Assembly: GCA_012519525.1 (NCBI GenBank)
Contig: JAAYQB010000018.1
Coordinates: 1-33,808 of the forward strand
Reading direction: 5' to 3'
Origin: Bacteroidales bacterium
GTDB lineage: Bacteria > Bacteroidota > Bacteroidia > Bacteroidales > WCHB1-69
Length of the DNA: 33,808 nucleotides
The notes under the pieces were generated by a model, which worked only from the letters and a program-made list of their open reading frames with translations, made no database searches and was not told the origin of the DNA. Shown piece after piece: positions 19,376 through 26,169 of the stretch. Numbering within the stretch: the first letter of the stretch is position 1; each line of letters opens with the position of its first letter. A program made the translations under genes and the position numbers.

Positions 19376-22300
19376 TTAATATTTAATTATTTTCACCATT
19401 TGAGGTAGTTGATTTTGTAAAATCACTTTTAAGACATACACTCCTTTCGGCAAACTACTAATATCCAACGATGTATTAAACGAATTAACTACATTCGTCT
19501 TCAATAGTTTTCCGCATGCATCATAGAATTGAACACTTTCTATCATGGTATTATCAGTATTTGTTTTAACGTATATAATATTTTGAGTAGGATTAGGATA
19601 AACGATGAAATGCTCTGAGTAATCAATATCTTCAATTGCATTAGCATATACAAAATTAACACGATAAGTAGCACTTGTTATCCCGTCTTCTGCAACTATA
19701 TCAATTTGAGTTTGTCCCGGGATAGAAGTTGCATCCGTAATTTCATACATTGCATTGCTATCTTGAGGCTGAACTGTAACTAATGGAATTCCCTTATAAT
19801 CAAAAGGCAACTCATATTTATAGTTTTTTATCTCCGAATCAAATGTAGTAATTGCTTTCCCATCAACTTTTATCCACGATAAAAGAGCATTATTATTGGC
19901 AGCAGAAGAAAAAGTAAGAATGTATATTAAGGAATCTATTTCATTTACAGCCAACACTTTTATTTTAACCGTATCTGTAATTGCAATTGCTTGCGATATG
20001 CTTACATTTGCCCGACTATCTTCGGGCTCAGCGGTAATAATGGGTAATTCATTACTACCATAAGGTAAGACGTAATGATACGTTAAAGTTTCTTTATCAA
20101 AGCCTTCTATTAATGTATCATTAATATTTAATTTTGCTAAATAAGCATTATCCCCTGCTTCAATAGAAAAATGAATACGATAAACCATCGTAATACTTGT
20201 ATCGCCTGCCTTTACAAGAATAACAGCAGTTGATGGATATTGATTTATTTGTGTTATTTCTACCTTTGCATCGGGTTCAACAGCAATAGCTTCAACCAAT
20301 GGAATGTGAGTTGTCCCATATTCATATTCTATAAAATACTCAAGCGTATCAGGATGAAAATTCATAACAGTTACACTATCAACCATTAAGTCGGAAAGAT
20401 GAGCATCAACAGATAGTGCTACCGTAAATATTACCTTATATGTTTTAACATCGGTATTATCCCATGCTTTCACTATTAAACTAATTTCTCCATTCGGACT
20501 TGCTGCTGCTACGGTATCCACTTCACAGCGATTATCTATTAATGTATAATTTAAGGTCGGAATAGCTGTCGTAGTTATCGGTAATGTAACATAATAAACT
20601 GTATCAGCTGAGTCGAATGTCGGAATACTATAGGTGTTTCCTTCTATGTTGTAAGATAGAGATTGCAACATCGTATTAGCGCCTTGTACAAATTGCACTG
20701 TATATGTCCGTACGTGTATGCCATCTTCTGCAATTACTCTTATTTGTGCTTGACCAAAATACGTCCCCGATTGTGTTAGCTGAACAGAAGATAAACTCCA
20801 TGATGCAACAGCATTAACAATAGGTAATTGATTCGTATTCCATGGTAAAATAACGGTGTATTGCAAACTGTCTTTATGGAAAGAAGACAAAGGATTTCCG
20901 TTAACATACAATGTGTCTAAACAAGTATTATCAGAAACTAAACGATTGAAAATAACCGTATAAACATTACTGTCAAGCATATTTTCCGCTTTTACTTTAA
21001 TAATAGCCGTATCATTCACATGAAGAGGTGTTCTTACAATTTGAGCTATAGCTCTTACATCTGTTAATGTATAAGTAATTGTGCTAGGAATTTGCATTGT
21101 TTCCGGTTTTAAATACACCATATAATTATATTTATTGCATGCAAACTCTCTCACAACAGAGTCAACACTACCCAATTTATAACCAATTGATTGCAAACTT
21201 GCAACAGGTGATAATTGACGTGTAAAACGGATGACATATCGAAGCGTATGAATACTATCTTCAGCCAACACAGTAATGACAGCTGAATCATTGACCGTCA
21301 TAGCTTGTTTAATTGTAACATGGGCAGCTGCCGACTGCGCGTTTGCACCAACAATAGGAGGAATTAAACTATCATAATGCAAGGTAATGTAATAATTATT
21401 TGTATCTGCATGAAAATTAGATAAATTTACATTATTAATTGTTATTGAAGCTAAAGCTGCATTGGTTGATATTTCTACGCTAAAATAAACATAATAAGTT
21501 TTAACAATAGAATCGCTTGCTGAAGTAACTACTATTTTTCCCGTATCGTTAGGCGATTTCGGTTGCGTTACGGTTATTTTCGAATTAGTATCTGCTTTTT
21601 GCCAAGTCAATACAGGCGTATACGTTGTCAATGAAGGTAGGGAAACATAATAAGACATTGTATCTTTATGAAATCCACTTATTAAATAAGGTGTATTGTT
21701 TAATTTATACCCTATTTCCAAAAGATCTGCATTATTTGACAAATTCAATGTTAAATAAATTCGATAACTTTTAGTGTAAGTTGTATCTTCGGCTTTAACA
21801 GTAATAACAATCACTCCGGGAATACTTTGAGGATAGCTGATAGCTATAGAAGCAGCCGTATCAACGGATTTTGCGGTAACTACTGGTGCAACCGCCGTAT
21901 CCAATCCTACATAATAATTTAAAGTTGACGCATTAAAACCGGCTAACAGCGTATCATTGAGTTTTAACCAACTTAAATTAGCATTGGTATCAAGTGCTAC
22001 TTTAAAAATAATCCGATAGTTTTTGGTAGTAATTCCATCTTCAGCTATAACATTAACAAAAGCCGTATCATTAGGTTCTATTGCTTGCATATAAACAATG
22101 TGAGCATTCGTATCTTGCAACAATGCCATTACCGTCGGAACACTGAGAGTTTTAGGCGGAAATACTATTGTATAGCTATAAACAGTATCTACAAAAGTAG
22201 TTATTGGGTAAGTAGTGCTATTAATCTTATAAGATAAAGCAGATAGGAAAGCATTCGTGTTTTTTGCTACTGTAAAATAAATAGAATAAGTTTTCACAAA

Positions 22301-24076
22301 ATTAGTATCTTCTGCTATCACTTTTACTTGACCGTAACCGGGCAAAACCGCAGGTTGGGTTATCTGTACTTGAGCTGTAGCCCAAGCTGCTGTAGCCGAA
22401 AGTGTAGCACTAATTGTCCCATAGGCTAATTCAACATTGTAATGCAAAGTGTCGGCATGAAAATTAGCCAAAGAAATTCCATTATATTTTATGCTACTTG
22501 CTGACGCATTGGTCGATAATGCTACTGTAAAATAAACAGTGTAAGTTCTTGTAGTAATACCATCTTCGGCAGTAACAAGCACAGTAGCAGTACCGGGAAG
22601 CGAAGAGGCTTGCGTAACTGAAGGAATTAAACCTTCCCATTGTGCTTTAGCCGTAACAAAAGGTGCTATAAGTGTCCCTGTATTTAAAACTACATGATAA
22701 TTTAACGTATCTTGATGAAAATTAGGAATATTTATTCCATCATACTTCAAGCTATCTAATTTTGCATTATCAGATAATCCTACCGTAAAATTAATAGTAT
22801 ACACAGTCGTATCCCCATTTTCAGCTTTCAACCTTATAAAAGCTTTTCCATTAAGAGAAGTTGGTTGCACTATACTAAGAATTCTTGCACCGGTATCTGA
22901 AATTGTAGTATAATTAATAAAAGGTATAGAATCCGTTCCCGGCGGCAAAGTAATGTTATAGGTTTTAGTTGTATCTACAAAATTAGGAATCAATATAGTG
23001 TCTAACCTATTCAAAGTATAACCAATGTTTGAAAGTAAATTATTGGGAGACTTAAAAATAAAATAATTAATAGTATATATTTTTTGTGTAATATTGTCTT
23101 CTGCCAAAATAGTTATTACAGAACGGGCACTATCTATTCCATTATTTATTCCTCTATAGAGAATAATTGTATCGCTTACATCACTCACTTCGGTAGTATA
23201 AGTTATAGTAGGAAAATTATTAGGATTAGTTCCTCTTGGAAACACTATATTATAATTGAATGTCCCCTTAGAAAAACCGCTAATAGTAGTTCCATTCATT
23301 TTAATATCTGTTAGCCAAGCACTATAAATCAATTCTAAATCATCAATAGAAAGAGAATCTCCGGCTGAACCGCCTCCGGGAATTGAGTTAGTTGAAAAAG
23401 TAATTAAAATATAATTGCGTGTAGAGCTTCCATTGTACACAAAAGGCACTTTTTTTTGTACCCATACACAGCCGCCTGCTGTTGTCCCTGTTCGCTCAAA
23501 ATTGGTTTCAGCTTTTGCCGCATACGCGCTAGTCGTACTTGCATCATTAGGATCTTTAAAATCCGTATTACCATGAATAATAGCATTAATTCTTGCATTG
23601 CTTGTAGAGCTTGAAGCCCAATACTTTACCCATACATACAAAGAATCGGGAGATGCAGTAAAGGGTTGACTAAAAGCTGTATCGGAACGCTTTGTATAAT
23701 TATAATTACTTGTACTACTTGCTGATGTACTTCCAATGTAAATTTGTCCCAAAGTCATATTGCCGTTAGCAACAACACCCACGACAGAAGTAGAATAAAT
23801 GGTTAAATAATAACTTCCGGTGCCATTCGTACGATGACCTGCGACTTTGTAATGATGTGGTTGTTTTGCAGAAGAACAAGCTATACCTCCTATTAATCCT
23901 CCTATTGCACAATTTGCTGTGGCAAAAGAATTCCAGTTAACCGGTTCGGCATTGTTGGCTGTTCCATCCCAAGCCTCAAAATTGGCATTTGGAATTTGAT
24001 ACGGTTGAGAGTGTACTTTTACATTAATAGCTCCAGCTATTATTACTGCAAGTATGCAGCTAAATACTTTTTTCAT
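19376..24076 (-). CDS. giant T9SS surface protein: PCMD-like N-terminus, 14 cadherin-like beta-sandwich repeats, T9SS type A sorting domain
   Basis: Signal peptide; N-terminal PNANFEAWDG...VNW...SLSIDDLELIYS; 14 repeats of 84-92 aa; C-terminal HFIVYPNPTQNIIYVKT...YDACGKLLKT...LPKGVYVLKV...MVKIIKY. Confidence 0.88.
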   Translation of the reverse strand: MKKVFSCILAVIIAGAINVKVHSQPYQIPNANFEAWDGTANNAEPVNWNSFATANCAIGGLIGGIACSSAKQPHHYKVAGHRTNGTGSYYLTIYSTSVVGVVANGNMTLGQIYIGSTSASSTSNYNYTKRSDTAFSQPFTASPDSLYVWVKYWASSSTSNARINAIIHGNTDFKDPNDASTTSAYAAKAETNFERTGTTAGGCVWVQKKVPFVYNGSSTRNYILITFSTNSIPGGGSAGDSLSIDDLELIYSAWLTDIKMNGTTISGFSKGTFNYNIVFPRGTNPNNFPTITYTTEVSDVSDTIILYRGINNGIDSARSVITILAEDNITQKIYTINYFIFKSPNNLLSNIGYTLNRLDTILIPNFVDTTKTYNITLPPGTDSIPFINYTTISDTGARILSIVQPTSLNGKAFIRLKAENGDTTVYTINFTVGLSDNAKLDSLKYDGINIPNFHQDTLNYHVVLNTGTLIAPFVTAKAQWEGLIPSVTQASSLPGTATVLVTAEDGITTRTYTVYFTVALSTNASASSIKYNGISLANFHADTLHYNVELAYGTISATLSATAAWATAQVQITQPAVLPGYGQVKVIAEDTNFVKTYSIYFTVAKNTNAFLSALSYKINSTTYPITTFVDTVYSYTIVFPPKTLSVPTVMALLQDTNAHIVYMQAIEPNDTAFVNVIAEDGITTKNYRIIFKVALDTNANLSWLKLNDTLLAGFNASTLNYYVGLDTAVAPVVTAKSVDTAASIAISYPQSIPGVIVITVKAEDTTYTKSYRIYLTLNLSNNADLLEIGYKLNNTPYLISGFHKDTMSYYVSLPSLTTYTPVLTWQKADTNSKITVTQPKSPNDTGKIVVTSASDSIVKTYYVYFSVEISTNAALASITINNVNLSNFHADTNNYYITLHYDSLIPPIVGANAQSAAAHVTIKQAMTVNDSAVITVLAEDSIHTLRYVIRFTRQLSPVASLQSIGYKLGSVDSVVREFACNKYNYMVYLKPETMQIPSTITYTLTDVRAIAQIVRTPLHVNDTAIIKVKAENMLDSNVYTVIFNRLVSDNTCLDTLYVNGNPLSSFHKDSLQYTVILPWNTNQLPIVNAVASWSLSSVQLTQSGTYFGQAQIRVIAEDGIHVRTYTVQFVQGANTMLQSLSYNIEGNTYSIPTFDSADTVYYVTLPITTTAIPTLNYTLIDNRCEVDTVAAASPNGEISLIVKAWDNTDVKTYKVIFTVALSVDAHLSDLMVDSVTVMNFHPDTLEYFIEYEYGTTHIPLVEAIAVEPDAKVEITQINQYPSTAVILVKAGDTSITMVYRIHFSIEAGDNAYLAKLNINDTLIEGFDKETLTYHYVLPYGSNELPIITAEPEDSRANVSISQAIAITDTVKIKVLAVNEIDSLIYILTFSSAANNNALLSWIKVDGKAITTFDSEIKNYKYELPFDYKGIPLVTVQPQDSNAMYEITDATSIPGQTQIDIVAEDGITSATYRVNFVYANAIEDIDYSEHFIVYPNPTQNIIYVKTNTDNTMIESVQFYDACGKLLKTNVVNSFNTSLDISSLPKGVYVLKVILQNQLPQMVKIIKY
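19634..23320 (-). repeat. 14 tandem cadherin-like beta-sandwich modules within the giant surface protein
   Basis: Hand-parsed module pattern NA.L..L..ng..l..F..dt..Y.v.L.......P.v.a.......v.i.qa.....a.v.V.AEDg.t..tY.i.F.v.ls, aa 253-1481. Confidence 0.85.
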
Positions 24077-24115
24077 TTTTTGAATATTTAATTTTTAAAA
24101 CAGATTTAGTAATTG

Positions 24116-24123
24116 CAAATGTA
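24116..24123 (-). promoter_or_regulatory. -7 promoter element for the giant protein / TonB / PCMD-like operon
   Basis: CAAATGTA on + = TACATTTG on minus, 40 nt upstream of start 24076; I found no comparable element in the 80-bp and 21-bp downstream intergenic gaps. Confidence 0.55.
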
Positions 24124-24363
24124 TATTATTTTTCTATTCAATATAAGTTTTTTTGCAAAAAAAATATAACTCAATGTATTTCTGTGCGTTTTTTTTATTT
24201 TATTAATATTTTTACTTTAAATTTTTAAATAAAAACATCTTTTTTTTCATTTTAAAACGTACAAAATAGCATCAAAAATCAATCATCCATTATTTTTTCA
24301 AAAAAACGTAAAACCTATTTTATTTTTTTTATAAATACTTGCATTTTATATGTATTTTTTTTA

Positions 24364-24371
24364 TACCTTTG
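24364..24371 (+). promoter_or_regulatory. -7 promoter element for rpsU
   Basis: TACCTTTG followed by C, about 50 nt upstream of the ATG. Confidence 0.6.
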
Positions 24372-24405
24372 CATTTCTAAAAAAATATCATTAATAATAA
24401 AAAAA

Positions 24406-24412
24406 AGAGGTG
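24406..24412 (+). promoter_or_regulatory. Shine-Dalgarno sequence of rpsU
   Basis: AGAGGTG followed by 7-nt spacer TAATTTT then ATG at 24420. Confidence 0.75.
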
Positions 24413-24419
24413 TAATTTT

Positions 24420-24614
24420 ATGATTGTTGTTCCAGTTAAAGATGGTGAAAACGTGGAAAGAGCGTTAAAGAAATTAAAAAGAAAATTTGACAAGACAGGT
24501 GTATTAAAAGAACTACGCGAACGCCAAAAATTTACCAAAAAGTCTGTGAAAAGACGAGAACAAGTCAAAAAAGCTATTTATATTCAAAAATTGAAAGATC
24601 AAGTAGACGAATAA
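24420..24614 (+). CDS. rpsU: 30S ribosomal protein bS21
   Basis: 64-aa MIVVPVKDGENVERALKKLKRKFDKTGVLKELRERQKFTKKSVKRREQ. Confidence 0.97.
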   Translation: MIVVPVKDGENVERALKKLKRKFDKTGVLKELRERQKFTKKSVKRREQVKKAIYIQKLKDQVDE

Positions 24615-24653
24615 TTTTTGTTTAAAAATAATTGTTTTCATAAAAAAAAGTGT

Positions 24654-24661
24654 TACTTTTG
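24654..24661 (+). promoter_or_regulatory. -7 promoter element for xerC-like gene
   Basis: TACTTTTG, 25 nt upstream of the preferred ATG at 24686; located inside the longest ORF call (24650). Confidence 0.45.
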
Positions 24662-24685
24662 AATTTGGAAGTAATACTTTTTTTT

Positions 24686-25576
24686 ATGGATTGGATTGAC
24701 GATTTTTTGACTTATATTTCTACTGAAAAACGATTTTCACAACACACAATTACAGCATATCAAACTGATTTAAACCAATTTGATTTATTTGTAAAAAATG
24801 AAATGGGATTTTCATCTATCAAAGAGGTGAATTTTCAAGCAATTCGTTCTTGGATATTTTTTCTTTTAGAAAATGAAAATACTGCCAGAAGTGTCAACAG
24901 AAAAATATCTACTTTAAAAACTTTTTATAAATTTTTAATGAAAAACAGTTATATACAATCCAATCCTATGAGTAAAATTATCTCTCCTAAACAATCGCAG
25001 CGTTTACCTTCATTCGTTGACGAAGGTCAAATGAATAATTTATTTTCCGTAATTGAATTTCCCGATACATTTGAAGGAATAAGAGATAAAACTATACTGG
25101 AAACTTTTTATGCCTTAGGAATACGTTTAAGTGAGCTCATTAACATTACACTACAAAGTATCGATTTTCATAATCAAACTATTAGAATAATCGGAAAAAG
25201 AAATAAAGAACGCATTATTCCTTTTGGACCCCATCTAAAAAAATGTCTTGAACAATACTTAAAAATGTATGAAAAAACTTTTGGAATGCTACAACAAAAC
25301 TCTCCAATTTTTGTTACTAATAAAGGGAGCAAAGCGTACCCCATGTTAATAAATAGAATTGTAAACAAATATATTGCAATGGTGTCTTCAATCGAACAAA
25401 AAAGTCCGCACGTAATCCGTCATACATTTGCAACTCATCTATTAAATCAAGGAGCTGATTTAAACGCTATTAAAGAATTATTGGGGCATGCTAATTTAGC
25501 CGCAACACAAGTTTACACCCACACATCTATCGAAAAGTTAAAGAAAATTTATAAAAACGCTCATCCAAGGGCATAA
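24686..25576 (+). CDS. xerC: site-specific tyrosine recombinase XerC-like
   Basis: MDWIDDFLTYISTEKRFSQHTITAYQTDL; catalytic ALGIRLSEL, HVIRHTFATHLLNQGADLNAIKELLGHANLAATQVYTH. rpsU-xerC-hpf neighbourhood is the usual Bacteroidota context. Confidence 0.9.
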   Translation: MDWIDDFLTYISTEKRFSQHTITAYQTDLNQFDLFVKNEMGFSSIKEVNFQAIRSWIFFLLENENTARSVNRKISTLKTFYKFLMKNSYIQSNPMSKIISPKQSQRLPSFVDEGQMNNLFSVIEFPDTFEGIRDKTILETFYALGIRLSELINITLQSIDFHNQTIRIIGKRNKERIIPFGPHLKKCLEQYLKMYEKTFGMLQQNSPIFVTNKGSKAYPMLINRIVNKYIAMVSSIEQKSPHVIRHTFATHLLNQGADLNAIKELLGHANLAATQVYTHTSIEKLKKIYKNAHPRA

Positions 25577-25580
25577 AAAA

Positions 25581-25586
25581 AGGAGG
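25581..25586 (+). promoter_or_regulatory. perfect Shine-Dalgarno sequence of hpf
   Basis: AAAAAAGGAGGTTACTATG: AGGAGG with a 5-nt spacer to ATG 25592. Confidence 0.85.
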
Positions 25587-25591
25587 TTACT

Positions 25592-25948
25592 ATGAATGTT
25601 TACATTAAGTCAATACGTTTTAAAACCGATAAAGGTTTAGAAGAGTTTATTAATAAAAAAATGCAAAAAATCGGCAAACTTCACGAAGGAATTATCCGAA
25701 GTGATGTTACTTTGAAGTTAGAAAATGTAGAAACACCTGAAAATAAAGTTGCTGAAATTAGACTAAAAATCAAAGGAGCTAATTTAATAGCAAGTAAACA
25801 ATGCAAAACATTTGAAGAAGCAACTACGCTAGCAATAGAAGCCATACAAAAACAATTGGATAGAACGAAAGAAAAACCCATCAGTCGGAAAATAAAAACA
25901 AAAGAAAAGCTCAACAATATGAGTTTGGATGAAAATGATGAAAACTAA
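25592..25948 (+). CDS. hpf: ribosome hibernation promoting factor / RaiA family (short form)
   Basis: 118 aa, IKSIRFKTDKGLEEFINKKMQKIGKLHEGIIRSDVTLKLEN...ANLIASKQCKTFEEATTLAIEAIQKQLDRTKEK. Confidence 0.92.
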   Translation: MNVYIKSIRFKTDKGLEEFINKKMQKIGKLHEGIIRSDVTLKLENVETPENKVAEIRLKIKGANLIASKQCKTFEEATTLAIEAIQKQLDRTKEKPISRKIKTKEKLNNMSLDENDEN

Positions 25949-25963
25949 TATCTATAAAAAAGG

Positions 25964-25998
25964 AAAAAGAGGCTAATACATTCAGCCTCTTTTTTTTA
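25964..25998 (+). terminator. intrinsic terminator downstream of hpf
   Basis: AAAAAGAGGCT-aatacattc-AGCCTCTTTTTTTT. Confidence 0.85.
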
Positions 25999-26061
25999 TA
26001 TTTAATTTTATTTTTTTTTCAAATACTCGTTTTTTCTTAATAAACATATCAAATATTTTTA

Positions 26062-26069
26062 TACATTTG
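26062..26069 (+). promoter_or_regulatory. -7 promoter element for rpsA
   Basis: TACATTTG followed by C, giving a leader of roughly 95 nt before ATG 26170. Confidence 0.6.
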
Positions 26070-26169
26070 CAGTCCGTTTCAAAAAAGGCTCTTTGTTGCG
26101 GCTTGGACAGTTAACCTTATGTTTATCAACTATTAACGTGTAATCATAATTTACACACAATTTTTAAAA

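Noticed and set aside
19634-23320. Nucleotide-level tandem repeat or minisatellite in the giant surface gene
   Set aside because: Modules are similar at protein level but divergent in nucleotide sequence, so it is a domain repeat, not recent tandem duplication.
24686-25576. Tyrosine recombinase as evidence of an integrated mobile element
   Set aside because: It lies in the conserved rpsU-xerC-hpf neighbourhood and looks like housekeeping XerC; no attachment-site repeats seen.
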